Origin: DASQWP01 sp050697555
Lineage (GTDB): Bacteria > Actinomycetota > Thermoleophilia > Gaiellales > Gaiellaceae
Direction: 5' to 3'
DNA: 50,120 nt
Assembly: GCA_050697555.1 (NCBI GenBank)
Contig: JBOHAD010000009.1
Coordinates: 1-50,120 of the forward strand
Both the position numbers and the translations under genes were made by a program. Below the pieces are notes generated by a model that saw nothing but the letters and a program-made list of their open reading frames with translations, had not been told where the DNA came from and did not search any database. Positions 15,881 through 25,524 of this stretch are shown here, one piece after another. How positions within the stretch are numbered: position 1 is the stretch's first letter; every line of letters begins with the position of its first letter.

Positions 15881-17137
15881 GTGACGGAGACCGCGTTCGA
15901 GACGCTTCCCGCCGTCGAGCCGGCCGAGCCGCAGGCCGCCGCCGGCACTCTCGTGATGAAGTTCGGCGGCACCTCCGTCGCCGACCCGGAGAAGATCCGC
16001 CGCGTCGCCGCGCGGCTCGTCGAAGCGAGGCGCGCCGGCGGGCGCGTCGTCGGAGTCGTCTCGGCGATGGGCCATCACACCGACGAGCTCGTCGCGCTCG
16101 CGCACGAGGTCTCGCCGCGCCCGAAGCCGCGCGAGCTCGACATGCTCATCTCGGTCGGCGAGCGCATCTCGTGCGCCCTCGTCGCCATGGCCATCTCCGA
16201 CCTCGGCCGCGATGCGATCTCCCTGACCGGCTCGCAGGCCGGCATCGTCACCGACACGGTGCACGGCAAGGCGAAGATCGTCGAGGTGAAGGCGCACCGC
16301 ATCCACCACGCCCTCGACGAGGACCGGATCGTGCTCGTCGCCGGCTTCCAAGGGGTCTCGACCGCCTACGACATCACCACGCTCGGGCGCGGCGGCTCCG
16401 ATACGACGGCCGTCGCCCTCGCGGCCGCGCTCGGCGCGGACGCCTGCGAGATCTACACGGACGTCGACGGGGTCTTCACTGCCGATCCGCGCGTCGTGCC
16501 GTCGGCGCGGATGCTCCACGCGGTCAGCTACGAGGAGATGCTCGAGATGGCCGCCTCGGGGGCGACCGTGCTTCAGCTACGCTCGGTCGAGTTCGCCCGC
16601 AACCACGCGGTCAAGCTGCACGTGCGCTCGACGTTCACCGACGAGGCCGGCACGTGGATCCGGGAGGAGGACGAGCGCATGCTGGAGAAAGCGTTGATCT
16701 CGGGCGTCACGCACACGCTCGAGGAAGCGGTCTACGAGGTCGCAGGAGTCCATCACGCAGACCTCTTCGAGGCGCTCGCGGACGCGTCCGTCAACGTCGA
16801 CACGATCATCCAGGCGGGCCCCGGCATCGTCTTCTCCGCCCCCCTTGACGACCGCGCCGAGATCGCCGCCGCGCTCGAGCGGCTCGGCGCCCGGTTCGGC
16901 GAGCAGGAGGGACTCGGCAAGGTGAGCGTGGTCGGAGCCGGCATGAAGAGCCACCCGGGCGTCGCAGCGCGGACCTTCGCCACGCTGCGCGAGCTCGGCA
17001 TCGAGCCCAAATACGTGGCGACGTCGCCCATCAAGATCGCCTTCTTCTGCGCGCACGACGACGTCGAGCGCGCCGTCACCGGGCTGCACGAGGCCTTCGA
17101 GCTCTCCTCTCCGGACGCGGAGCGCCAGCATGCCTAG
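15881..17137 (+). CDS. lysC: Aspartate kinase
   Basis: This 418-residue enzyme phosphorylates aspartate, the entry step to lysine, threonine, methionine and diaminopimelate. The kinase signature KFGGTSVAD is followed by the substrate/nucleotide segments (TLGRGGSDTTAVALAAALGA, YTDVDGVFTADPR), then two C-terminal ACT domains likely to carry feedback control. The GTG at 15881 is chosen over an in-frame GTG at 15782 because TACAAT sits 7 nt upstream; the ATG at 15956 is a third option. It overlaps asd by 8 bp. Confidence 0.94.
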   Translation: MTETAFETLPAVEPAEPQAAAGTLVMKFGGTSVADPEKIRRVAARLVEARRAGGRVVGVVSAMGHHTDELVALAHEVSPRPKPRELDMLISVGERISCALVAMAISDLGRDAISLTGSQAGIVTDTVHGKAKIVEVKAHRIHHALDEDRIVLVAGFQGVSTAYDITTLGRGGSDTTAVALAAALGADACEIYTDVDGVFTADPRVVPSARMLHAVSYEEMLEMAASGATVLQLRSVEFARNHAVKLHVRSTFTDEAGTWIREEDERMLEKALISGVTHTLEEAVYEVAGVHHADLFEALADASVNVDTIIQAGPGIVFSAPLDDRAEIAAALERLGARFGEQEGLGKVSVVGAGMKSHPGVAARTFATLRELGIEPKYVATSPIKIAFFCAHDDVERAVTGLHEAFELSSPDAERQHA

Positions 17138-18071
17138 GATCGGCGTCGTCGGCGCGACGGGCGCCGTGGGAACGGTCACGCTTCAGCTCCTCGCCGAGCG
17201 AGGCTTCGCCGACGTGCGTGCGCTCGCCTCGACGCGCTCCGCAGGTCGAATCGTCGCCTATGGAGACAACGAGCTCGAGGTCGAGGAGGCGACGCCGGCT
17301 GCGCTCACCGCCGGCGATCTCGATCTCCTCTTCTTCTCCGTCGGCACGGAGGCGAGCCGCGAGCTCGTCCCGCACGGCGTCGAGGGCGGCGCCGTCTGCA
17401 TCGACAAGTCGGACGCCTTCCGGCTGACGGACGGCGTTCCCCTCGTCGTGGCCGGCGTCAACGACGACGCCCTGGACGGCGACGCAATCGTCGCGAACCC
17501 GAACTGCTCGGCCATGCAGCTGACGTGCGCCCTGAAGCCGCTCCACGAGGCGGCCGGGCTCGAGCGGGTGCGGCTGGCCACGTACCAGTCGGCTTCGGGA
17601 GCCGGCGACGCCGGCATCGAGCGCCTGCGCGCGCTCGATCCCGCCGAGGGCGACCTCTCCATGGACTGGGACCTCGACGGGGAGGAGTTCAGCGAGGAAT
17701 GGAAGCTTCGCGAGGAGACGCGCAAGATCCTGGGGCTCCCCGACCTTCCGCTCCACGCGACGTGCGTTCGCGTGCCGGTGCTCGTCGGCCACGCACAGGC
17801 GGTCTGGGTGGAGACGGAGGAGCCGCTCTCGCCGGACGAAGCAAGGGAGGTGCTCGCCGCCTCAGCTCACATCGTGCTGGCGGATCGCCCGACGCCGAAA
17901 GATGCGGCCGGCGGCGACAAGGTCCTCGTGGGCCGAATCCGTCGGGACTCGGCGCAGGGGGACAACGGCATCGCCCTGTGGGTCGTGAACGACAATCTTC
18001 GTAAGGGCGCGGCCCTGAACGCAGTCCAGATCGCCGAGCTCTTGCTCGCGCGGCGGCTACTCGCGGCCTAG
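17130..18071 (+). CDS. asd: Aspartate-semialdehyde dehydrogenase
   Basis: This 313-residue enzyme reduces aspartyl phosphate with NADPH, directly after LysC in the same operon. The N-terminal GVVGATGAVG is the dinucleotide-binding loop. The catalytic cysteine is in NPNCSAMQLT, and LPLHATCVRVPV holds the family's active-site histidine region. It is somewhat shorter than the usual 330-370 residues. The ATG start overlaps the lysC stop. The 3' end overlaps the small minus-strand ORF at 18057. Confidence 0.95.
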   Translation: MPRIGVVGATGAVGTVTLQLLAERGFADVRALASTRSAGRIVAYGDNELEVEEATPAALTAGDLDLLFFSVGTEASRELVPHGVEGGAVCIDKSDAFRLTDGVPLVVAGVNDDALDGDAIVANPNCSAMQLTCALKPLHEAAGLERVRLATYQSASGAGDAGIERLRALDPAEGDLSMDWDLDGEEFSEEWKLREETRKILGLPDLPLHATCVRVPVLVGHAQAVWVETEEPLSPDEAREVLAASAHIVLADRPTPKDAAGGDKVLVGRIRRDSAQGDNGIALWVVNDNLRKGAALNAVQIAELLLARRLLAA

Positions 18072-18230
18072 CAGGCCGAGCGACAGGCTTCGGAGCAAAC
18101 GCCGCCGTCGCTCGCGCGTCTCGCGCCGCTCGCGCTCGCGCTCGAGTCGGCGCTCGACGTAGCCCCGGAACTGGCGCTCCTCCTCCGCCCAGCGGGCACG
18201 AGTCTGCGGATCAATAGTCTTCTTCGCCAC
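18057..18230 (-). CDS. Small Arg/Glu-rich coiled-coil protein, 57 residues
   Basis: The frame (start GTG 18230, MAKKTIDPQTRARWAEEERQ...) encodes a charged helix dense in Arg and Glu, then a more hydrophobic tail (LLRSLSLGLLGRE). It overlaps the upstream 43-residue ORF by 20 bp, which suggests translational coupling. It also overlaps the asd 3' end by 15 bp. No family is recognised. The steady codon pattern and the coupling support coding, but only moderately. Confidence 0.5.
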   Translation of the reverse strand: MAKKTIDPQTRARWAEEERQFRGYVERRLERERERRETRERRRRLLRSLSLGLLGRE

Positions 18231-18342
18231 GCTCTTCGAGCAGGGTGATGAGGTAGTTCACTTTACTCTCGATTCGCATGAGCGCGACCATGATGGCGCC
18301 GAGCTCATCTGGTTCGAGGGGCGGCATCGCCACGAGCAGCAT
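18211..18342 (-). CDS. Small acidic helical protein, 43 residues
   Basis: The ORF begins ATG at 18342 (MLLVAMPPLEPDELGAIMVA...); a second ATG at 18327 would give 38 residues. The predicted helix (IMVALMRIESKVNYLITLLEE) is amphipathic, like a short coiled coil. TATTTA lies 5 nt upstream of the first ATG, compatible with a leaderless start. The pairing with the next small charged helical ORF suggests a two-peptide complex; this is inference. Confidence 0.5.
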   Translation of the reverse strand: MLLVAMPPLEPDELGAIMVALMRIESKVNYLITLLEERGEEDY

Positions 18343-18384
18343 GGTCGTAAATACACGGACCTGCGGCAAGATGGCCGAAGGGGA

Positions 18385-19002
18385 CTACGGCCGTTGCGGC
18401 ACCGGCGCCGGCTCGAAGGCCTCCTTCACCTTGCGCCAAGCCCTTGCCCGCAACCCCTCCTCGGCCGGTTGGAGGCCTCCCAGCTCGAGGCGGGCGAGCG
18501 CGACGTCACCGTCCCAGCGGACGGCGGAGAAGCCGAAATCGGCGAGGAAGTCCGAGGGGAAGATCGTCCGGTGGACGACGAAGCGCTCGTACGCGTTCTC
18601 GCCCTCCGGGTAGCGGTAGCCGAACGTCTCGATGGCCTTGACGCCGCGGTCGCGGGCCTCGCCGATGACGGAGAGGAAGAGGCTCTGGAGCACCCAGGGC
18701 GCCCGCAGGTCGACGAGGTACGCGCAGGTGACGAGAACCGCGTCGTCGGAGGGCGGGCCGGCCGGGAGCTCCCAGGCGCGGGGGAAGTGGCCGGCCGGGC
18801 CGTACTGGACGAAGCCGAGCAGGCGATCGCCGTCGCCGTGGTAGAGCATGCCCCAGGGCCCCCACCCCTCCTCGATCCGCTCCGCCCACCGCCCCTTCGG
18901 CACCGACCGCTGGCCCCGCGACTGCCAGAAGACGCAGCTGGCGCAGACGGCCGGAGCGTCCATGACGGTCACGGCCGTGACGGGCTGAAGCCGATAGGCC
19001 AT
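18385..19002 (-). CDS. GNAT-like acetyltransferase family protein
   Basis: This 205-residue protein has an unusual N-terminal cysteine block (CASCVFWQSRG) followed by a GNAT-like core. The core includes GFVQYGPAGHFPRAW, a strand LVTCAYLVDL and a helix QSLFLSVIGEARDRG. The acceptor substrate is unknown and the acetyl-CoA loop is not classical, so the assignment is to fold type only. The ATG at 19002 follows TAGACT (19012-19017) by 9 nt, inside the end of the phosphoesterase gene. Confidence 0.65.
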   Translation of the reverse strand: MAYRLQPVTAVTVMDAPAVCASCVFWQSRGQRSVPKGRWAERIEEGWGPWGMLYHGDGDRLLGFVQYGPAGHFPRAWELPAGPPSDDAVLVTCAYLVDLRAPWVLQSLFLSVIGEARDRGVKAIETFGYRYPEGENAYERFVVHRTIFPSDFLADFGFSAVRWDGDVALARLELGGLQPAEEGLRARAWRKVKEAFEPAPVPQRP

Positions 19003-19011
19003 CGGCCCGCG

Positions 19012-19017
19012 AGTCTA
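19012..19017 (-). promoter_or_regulatory. -10 box TAGACT
   Basis: TAGACT on the minus strand is 9 nt upstream of the ATG at 19002. The same TAGACTCGC string recurs at 35649, 39768 and 40427. Confidence 0.4.
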
Positions 19018-19830
19018 CTCCCGCGCCCTCAGGGTGAGGATCGTCGCCTCCGGCCGCGCGAGAAAGCGGAAGGGGACGAAGGTCGTCCCGAGTCCGCGCG
19101 AGACGTGGAGAGCCCCGCCGGCCCGCTCGAAGAGCCCTTCCCAGTACGCCGCGCGGAGCTGAGAGAGGCGAATCCTCCCGCCGGGAGCGGGCACGCAGAT
19201 CTGGCCACCGTGCAGATGCCCCGCGAGGACGAGGTGATACGCGTCCGCCGGGACGCGGTCGGCGTCGTCGGGGAAGTGCGTGAGGAGGACGCGCAGGTCG
19301 GCGTCGCCGTTTGCGAGCTCGCGTAAGCCGAGGTGCCGCCACCGCGGGTCGGCGCCGACGACCTGCACGAGCCGTCCGTCGACCTCGAGCTCGGCGGCCT
19401 CGTGTTCGAGGAGCCGGGCTCCCGCGCCGTCGAGGCGGGAAAGGTCGGCGGGCCGGCTGAAGGGGTCGCGCGTGACCGCGACGTCGTGATTCCCGAGCAC
19501 CGCGAAGACGCCGTGTGGCGCGTCGAGCCGGGCGAGCGCCTGCCGCAGAGCGGGTGCACCCCGGCGCCGGCTGACGAGATCGCCCGTGATGGCGACAAGA
19601 TCGACGCGGTGGTCCCCCGCCCAGTCGGTCGCGCGCGCGAGCGCGCGCGCGTTGAGCGAGAGCGTTCCGAGGTGGAAGTCGGAGACGTGGAGAATTCGAA
19701 GGCCGTCCAGCTCTGGCGGCAGGCCGGCGAGGGGGACGTCTCGCTCGACGAGCTCGACCCACTGAGCCTCCCAGAGCGACCACGCGAGACCGCCCGCCAC
19801 CAACGCGGCGCCGAGAGCAACGGGGAGCAT
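19015..19830 (-). CDS. Metallophosphoesterase (YkuE/calcineurin type)
   Basis: This 271-residue enzyme starts with a hydrophobic segment (residues 2-20), suggesting membrane anchoring. All metal motifs are visible: DFHLG, GDLVSR, GNHD, the His in THFPDD and GHLHGG. Related proteins hydrolyse phosphodiesters or lipid phosphates; the substrate here is unknown. The ATG at 19830 starts 5 bp after the upstream small gene's stop. Longer upstream in-frame starts lack homology. Confidence 0.88.
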   Translation of the reverse strand: MLPVALGAALVAGGLAWSLWEAQWVELVERDVPLAGLPPELDGLRILHVSDFHLGTLSLNARALARATDWAGDHRVDLVAITGDLVSRRRGAPALRQALARLDAPHGVFAVLGNHDVAVTRDPFSRPADLSRLDGAGARLLEHEAAELEVDGRLVQVVGADPRWRHLGLRELANGDADLRVLLTHFPDDADRVPADAYHLVLAGHLHGGQICVPAPGGRIRLSQLRAAYWEGLFERAGGALHVSRGLGTTFVPFRFLARPEATILTLRARE

Positions 19831-19834
19831 GGTG

Positions 19835-20026
19835 TTAGCCCTGCTCGCGCGCCCGGGCGAGGTCCTCGCGGAGCCGCTCGCGAGCCTGCTCGATCTCCCG
19901 GCGGAGCCCGTCCGTCCGCTCCCGGCCGCCGTTCCGAGCCGGGTCGCGCACCCCGGCACGCCGGCGCGAGGCGACGAGCGCCGCCACGGCGGCGCCGAGA
20001 GCGAGCACGAGGAAGCGCCTGGGCAC
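19835..20026 (-). CDS. Small membrane-anchored coiled-coil protein
   Basis: This 63-residue protein starts at GTG 20026 (MPRRFLVLALGAAVAALVAS...). One membrane segment is followed by a charged helix (LRREIEQARERLREDLARA). The start is fixed by TACAAT on the minus strand at 20034-20039, 7 nt upstream. It leads into the phosphoesterase gene and is probably co-transcribed with it. It resembles short YtxH-like or membrane-tether proteins in layout only. Confidence 0.65.
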   Translation of the reverse strand: MPRRFLVLALGAAVAALVASRRRAGVRDPARNGGRERTDGLRREIEQARERLREDLARAREQG

Positions 20027-20033
20027 CGTGGAG

Positions 20034-20039
20034 ATTGTA
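20034..20039 (-). promoter_or_regulatory. -10 box TACAAT
   Basis: Minus-strand TACAAT lies 7 nt before the GTG at 20026, the same geometry as the lysC promoter. Confidence 0.5.
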
Positions 20040-20057
20040 GGAGCTCGAAACAAAGGG

Positions 20058-20089
20058 CGGGCCCGGTCTCCTCGGAAAGACCGGGCCCG
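20058..20089 (-). terminator. Terminator of the sdh operon
   Basis: Perfect 12-bp arms CGGGCCCGGTCT (20058-20069) and its complement (20078-20089) enclose an 8-nt loop. On the minus strand the stem is followed by CGCCCTTTGTTT. Confidence 0.75.
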
Positions 20090-20114
20090 TAATGCCCCTC
20101 CGTTCTCTAAGACG

Positions 20115-20141
20115 CCGCGCGCAGAGAAAACTTGCGCGCGG
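20115..20141 (-). terminator. Second hairpin just after sdhE
   Basis: CCGCGCGCA (20115-20123) pairs with TGCGCGCGG (20133-20141) around a 9-nt A-rich loop, 3 bp beyond the sdhE stop. It is probably part of a tandem terminator or an RNA 3'-end stabiliser. Confidence 0.5.
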
Positions 20142-20143
20142 GC

Positions 20144-21031
20144 CTACGAGGGCGCTTCCAGCTTCGCGAGCACGGGCTCCAGCGGGACGACGTGCCGCTT
20201 GAAGCGAAGCTCGGACTCCTCGAGGCCGGCCGCCACGCCGATCAGCTGCGACAGGTGCAGGATCGGCAGCGCGTAGCTCTTGCCCGTCTGCTTCTCGAGC
20301 TTCTGCTGCCACGCGTCGAGCGAAAGGTGGCAGAGCGGGCACGGCGTCACCATCGCGTCCGCACCCGCCTCGAGCGACTGCTCGATCGGCTGGATGAGCT
20401 CGCCGAGCGCCGTCTCCTCGCGCGCCTGGATGATGGGGAAGCCGCAGCACTTGACCTTGGCCGGGTAGTCGATCGCCTCGCCCCCGCAGGCCTCGATGAT
20501 GGCCTCGAGCGTCCAGGGCCGGTCGGGATCCTCGAAGCCGAGCAGCTTCGAGGGTCGCAGAATCTGGCAGCCGTAGAACGGGGCTACCTTGAGCCCCTTC
20601 AGCCCCTTGTGCGCGACGCCCCTCAGCCGCTCGACGCCGTCGCCCTCGGCGATGAGCCAGAGCAGGTGCTTGATGTCGACCGTGCCTCTGTACGGCGGCG
20701 CGCCGACCCTCTCGAGGTTCTCGCTCACGCGGACGCGCAGGGCTTCGTCGTTTACGAGCTGGAAGTTCGCCTGGCGCAGGTTGAGCGTGCAGACGTTGCA
20801 GATCGTCATGAGGATGTCGTTTCCCGTCGCCTCGGCGTAGGCCAGGATGCGGGCGTTCAGGTGCAGGTAGTAGTCGGGCTCGGCCTCGTGGATGTCCCCG
20901 GCGCCGCAGCAGGTGACCGCGTCGAGCTCGTCGAGCTCGATGCCGAGCTTGGGGCAGAGCGCCTGCGTCGACGAGTCGAGCTCCTTGGCCGAGAGGGAGG
21001 CGAGGCAGCCCTTGTAGTAGGCGACGCGCAT
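20144..21031 (-). CDS. sdhE: Succinate dehydrogenase CCG-domain subunit (SdhE/HdrB-like)
   Basis: This 295-residue soluble protein has two cysteine-rich CCG domains. The first contains TCCGAGDIHE and NVCTLN; the second contains VKCCGFP and TPCPLCHLS. This matches HdrB-like proteins and the E subunit of non-classical (type E) succinate:quinone reductases, where it replaces hydrophobic haem-b anchors. It follows sdhB by 4 bp. The ATG at 21031 begins MRVAYYKGC, the normal N-terminus. It probably links the Fe-S chain to the membrane quinone. Confidence 0.88.
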   Translation of the reverse strand: MRVAYYKGCLASLSAKELDSSTQALCPKLGIELDELDAVTCCGAGDIHEAEPDYYLHLNARILAYAEATGNDILMTICNVCTLNLRQANFQLVNDEALRVRVSENLERVGAPPYRGTVDIKHLLWLIAEGDGVERLRGVAHKGLKGLKVAPFYGCQILRPSKLLGFEDPDRPWTLEAIIEACGGEAIDYPAKVKCCGFPIIQAREETALGELIQPIEQSLEAGADAMVTPCPLCHLSLDAWQQKLEKQTGKSYALPILHLSQLIGVAAGLEESELRFKRHVVPLEPVLAKLEAPS

Positions 21032-21035
21032 CGGT

Positions 21036-22112
21036 TTAGCCCTCCGCGTGCGGGGTCGGCTCGCCGGGCGTGACTTCGGGCGCGTCGCGGCGGGCACCGC
21101 CCGCATCCGTGTGTTCGATGCGGGCGAGCGCCCGCTCGCCCTGGACGATCCCGGCGGCGCCGTCGCGCCCCTGCGCCTTCACGACCTCATGGAGCGCGCG
21201 GGCCTCCTGCACCCGGTCGGCGACGTGGGGCGGGATCGGGAGAGGCACCTTCCCCCTGCGGAAGAGGGAGAGCGCGAACTTCGTCTCCTTGACGGCGGAG
21301 ACGACGCCCTGCGTCTTCGGCACGAGCTCCGTCTCCCGTAGCCAGCCGGTCGTCTTGGCCGAGTGGACGAACCACTTCGCGTGCTTCGCGCCCATGTCGC
21401 GGTCGATCCCCTGGGCGACGGACTCGGCCCCGAGCTTGGCGATCGAGTCCCGCGGGTCGACCCCCTTCGGGCAGCGCTCGTTGCAGAAGTAGCAGCGGGT
21501 GCAGTCCCAGATCCCGTGCTCGTCGTTGTAGGCCTCGAGCCGCTCCACCTTCGCCCGGTCGCGCGGGTCGCCGACGAAGCGGAAGCCCTTGGCGAGCGCC
21601 GCCGGCCCGAAGAACTCCGGATCGGACTCCATGGAGTTGCACTCGGAGACGCAGCAGCCGCACATGATGCAGAGCGCCTCCTTGTGGATCGGGTTCATCT
21701 CCTCCTGGGAGTGGCGAAACTCGCCCTGCTCGGGCAGCTCCTCGTAGCCGGTGTCGAGCCAGGGCTTCATGTTCCGGACCTTCGCCCAGAAGGGCCCCAT
21801 GTCGACGACGAGGTCCTTGAGGACAGGCATGTTCCCCATGGCCGAGATCACCGGGACGTGGCCGTTCTCGGCGTACGGCTTCATCCGCATCTTGCAGGCG
21901 AGCACGGCGGCGCCATCCATCCGCATCCCGCAGGAGCCGCAGATCATCATCCGGCAGCTCTTGCGGTAGGCGAGGGTGCCGTCGACCTTGTCCTTGATCA
22001 GGTCGAGGACGTCGAGCAGGGTCGCCCACTCGGGCGCGTCCACCTCGAACGTCTCGAGGTTCTTCTCCCCCGTCTCGGCGTCGTAGCGCCAGATCTTCAG
22101 GGCCAAGTCCAC
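21036..22112 (-). CDS. sdhB: Succinate dehydrogenase iron-sulfur subunit
   Basis: This 358-residue protein carries electrons from the flavin subunit to quinone. The [2Fe-2S] ligands are in CRMMICGSCG and the following AVLACK. The ferredoxin-like clusters use CIMCGCCVSEC and CTRCYFCNERCPKG. It is longer than the usual ~240 residues because of a ~90-residue C-terminal tail rich in Arg and Glu. The GTG start at 22112 has a good ribosome site, GGAGGT 8 nt upstream. It sits between sdhA and sdhE. Confidence 0.94.
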   Translation of the reverse strand: MDLALKIWRYDAETGEKNLETFEVDAPEWATLLDVLDLIKDKVDGTLAYRKSCRMMICGSCGMRMDGAAVLACKMRMKPYAENGHVPVISAMGNMPVLKDLVVDMGPFWAKVRNMKPWLDTGYEELPEQGEFRHSQEEMNPIHKEALCIMCGCCVSECNSMESDPEFFGPAALAKGFRFVGDPRDRAKVERLEAYNDEHGIWDCTRCYFCNERCPKGVDPRDSIAKLGAESVAQGIDRDMGAKHAKWFVHSAKTTGWLRETELVPKTQGVVSAVKETKFALSLFRRGKVPLPIPPHVADRVQEARALHEVVKAQGRDGAAGIVQGERALARIEHTDAGGARRDAPEVTPGEPTPHAEG

Positions 22113-22171
22113 TAGTCGAGACCTCCGATCAGCTCGCGCATGTCATTTGACCTCCCCATCGTTCTCGCCGG

Positions 22172-23854
22172 CTAATACGTGCGCTCCTGCGGCTGCCACT
22201 TCGTCACGCGCACGGGCTCCCACGTGAGCTGCGGACGCCCGTCGACCCAACTGACCAGGGTGTGCCTCATGAAGTTCTCGTCGTCGCGCTCGGGGTAGTC
22301 GTGCGGCCGGGCGTGCGCGCCCCGGCTCTCCCTCCGCGCAAGGCCGGACTCGACCATGCACGAGGCGAGCTGGAGCAGGAAGCCCAGCTCGAGCGCCTGC
22401 GTCAGGTCGCTGTTGAAGACGGAGCCCTTGTCCTCCACCACGACGCGGTCGTAGCGCTCCAGCAGGCCCGTGATGATGTCGCCCTGCCGCCGCATCTGGT
22501 CCTCACGGCGAAAGACGCCGAAGTTCTCGTGCATCGTCTCGGCCATCTCGTCCCGGATCGCGTGCGGACGCTCGCCTTCGTCCCTGTCGAGAAGCCTCTG
22601 CAGCTCCCGCTCGGCGTCGGAGACGGCGCTCTCGGGCACGGCGACCGTCGTGTGGGAGAGGGCCCAGTCGGCGGCGGCCTGGCCGGCCCGCTTGCCGAAG
22701 GTGATCGTCTCCATGAGCGCGTTCCCGCCCAGGCGGTTGGCGCCGTGGACGGAGACGCAGGCGACCTCGCCGGCGGCATAGAGGCCCTCGAGAGCGGTCT
22801 TGCCCCAGACGTCGGTGTCGACGCCGCCCATGTGGTAGTGCGCGCCCGGCCGAACGGGGATTGGGTCGTGGATCGGGTCGATGCCCGCGAAGACCATGGA
22901 GAGCTCGCGCGTCCCGTGCAGGCGCTCGAGGATCCGCTCGGCACCCAGGTGGCGGAGGTCGAGGAGGACGTCGCCGTCCACGCCGCGCCCCTCGTCGATC
23001 TCGGTCTGCTCCGCCCGTGAGATGACGTCGCGGCTCGCCAGCTCCATCGCGTTCGGCGCGTACCGCTGCAGGAAGCGCTCGCCCTCCGCGTTCAGGAGGT
23101 AGGCGCCCTCGCCACGGCAGCCCTCGGTGATGAGGACGCCGGTCGGCGAGAGCGTCGTCGGGTGGAACTGCATCATCTCCATGTCCTTCAGCGGAACGCC
23201 GACGCGCAGCGCCATCGCCATCCCGTCGCCCGTGCACGCATAGGCGTTCGTCGTGCCGGCGTAGAGCCGCCCGGCCCCGCCCGTGGCGAGGATGACCGTC
23301 TTCGCGCCCACCGTCTTCAGGCCCCCGTTCAGGAGATCCCAGGAGATGACGCCCTGGCAGCGCCCGTCCTCCTCCACGAGCTGCCAGGCGAACCACTCCT
23401 CGTACACGTGGACGTCGCGCTTCATCATCTGCTCGTAGAGCACGTGGATGAGGACGTGGCCGGTGATGTCGGCGGCGTAGGCCGTGCGCGGCTCGCCGGC
23501 GGCGCCGAAGGGTCGCTGCGCGATGCGGCCGTCCTCCGTGCGCGAGAAGACCGCGCCCCAGTGCTCGAGCTCGTAGACGTCGTCCGGCGCCTCCTCGCAG
23601 AGGACCTCGATCGCGTCCTGGTCGCCGAGGTAGTCCGAGCCCTTGACCGTGTCGAACGCGTGCTTCTCCGGGTTGTCCTCGGAGGCGTTCCCGAGCGCCG
23701 CGTTGATGCCGCCCTCGGCCGCGCCCGAGTGGCTGCGGACAGGATGGATCTTGGAGATGATGGCGAGGTCCGCGCCGGCGTCGTGAGCCTCGATGGCGGC
23801 GCGCATGCCGGCACAGCCGGCACCGACGATGAGGACGTCGTGCTGGGCTTCCAC
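22172..23854 (-). CDS. sdhA: Succinate dehydrogenase flavoprotein subunit
   Basis: This 560-residue FAD protein oxidises succinate to fumarate. The N-terminal dinucleotide fold is VLIVGAGCAGMRAA, and the flavin-attachment segment is RSHSGAAEGGINAALGN. The catalytic region includes HPTTL and GAHYHMGGV. The C-terminus contains Arg-Glu-Ser-Arg-Gly-Ala-His-Ala-Arg and a dyad typical of SdhA (HDYPERDD). The GTG start is 9 nt from TAGCGT (23864-23869, minus strand). It is the first gene of sdhA-sdhB-sdhE; no membrane anchor gene follows. Confidence 0.95.
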   Translation of the reverse strand: MEAQHDVLIVGAGCAGMRAAIEAHDAGADLAIISKIHPVRSHSGAAEGGINAALGNASEDNPEKHAFDTVKGSDYLGDQDAIEVLCEEAPDDVYELEHWGAVFSRTEDGRIAQRPFGAAGEPRTAYAADITGHVLIHVLYEQMMKRDVHVYEEWFAWQLVEEDGRCQGVISWDLLNGGLKTVGAKTVILATGGAGRLYAGTTNAYACTGDGMAMALRVGVPLKDMEMMQFHPTTLSPTGVLITEGCRGEGAYLLNAEGERFLQRYAPNAMELASRDVISRAEQTEIDEGRGVDGDVLLDLRHLGAERILERLHGTRELSMVFAGIDPIHDPIPVRPGAHYHMGGVDTDVWGKTALEGLYAAGEVACVSVHGANRLGGNALMETITFGKRAGQAAADWALSHTTVAVPESAVSDAERELQRLLDRDEGERPHAIRDEMAETMHENFGVFRREDQMRRQGDIITGLLERYDRVVVEDKGSVFNSDLTQALELGFLLQLASCMVESGLARRESRGAHARPHDYPERDDENFMRHTLVSWVDGRPQLTWEPVRVTKWQPQERTY

Positions 23855-23863
23855 TCCTTGGAG

Positions 23864-23869
23864 ACGCTA
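23864..23869 (-). promoter_or_regulatory. -10 box TAGCGT for sdhA
   Basis: TAGCGT on the minus strand is 9 nt before the GTG at 23854 and is the only promoter-like element between pckA and sdhA. Confidence 0.35.
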
Positions 23870-23892
23870 CCCGATGGGCGGGAGTGACTGCG

Positions 23893-25479
<1,587 letters not shown>

Positions 25480-25486
25480 GGTCCGT

Positions 25487-25492
25487 ATCGTA
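25487..25492 (-). promoter_or_regulatory. -10 box TACGAT for pckA
   Basis: TACGAT on the minus strand is 7 nt upstream of the pckA ATG. AAGGAGG lies further upstream, before the -10 box, so it would not be in a leaderless message. Confidence 0.45.
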
Positions 25493-25524
25493 TGCCTCCT
25501 TCCCGGTTTTTCGCCTGAGCACGC

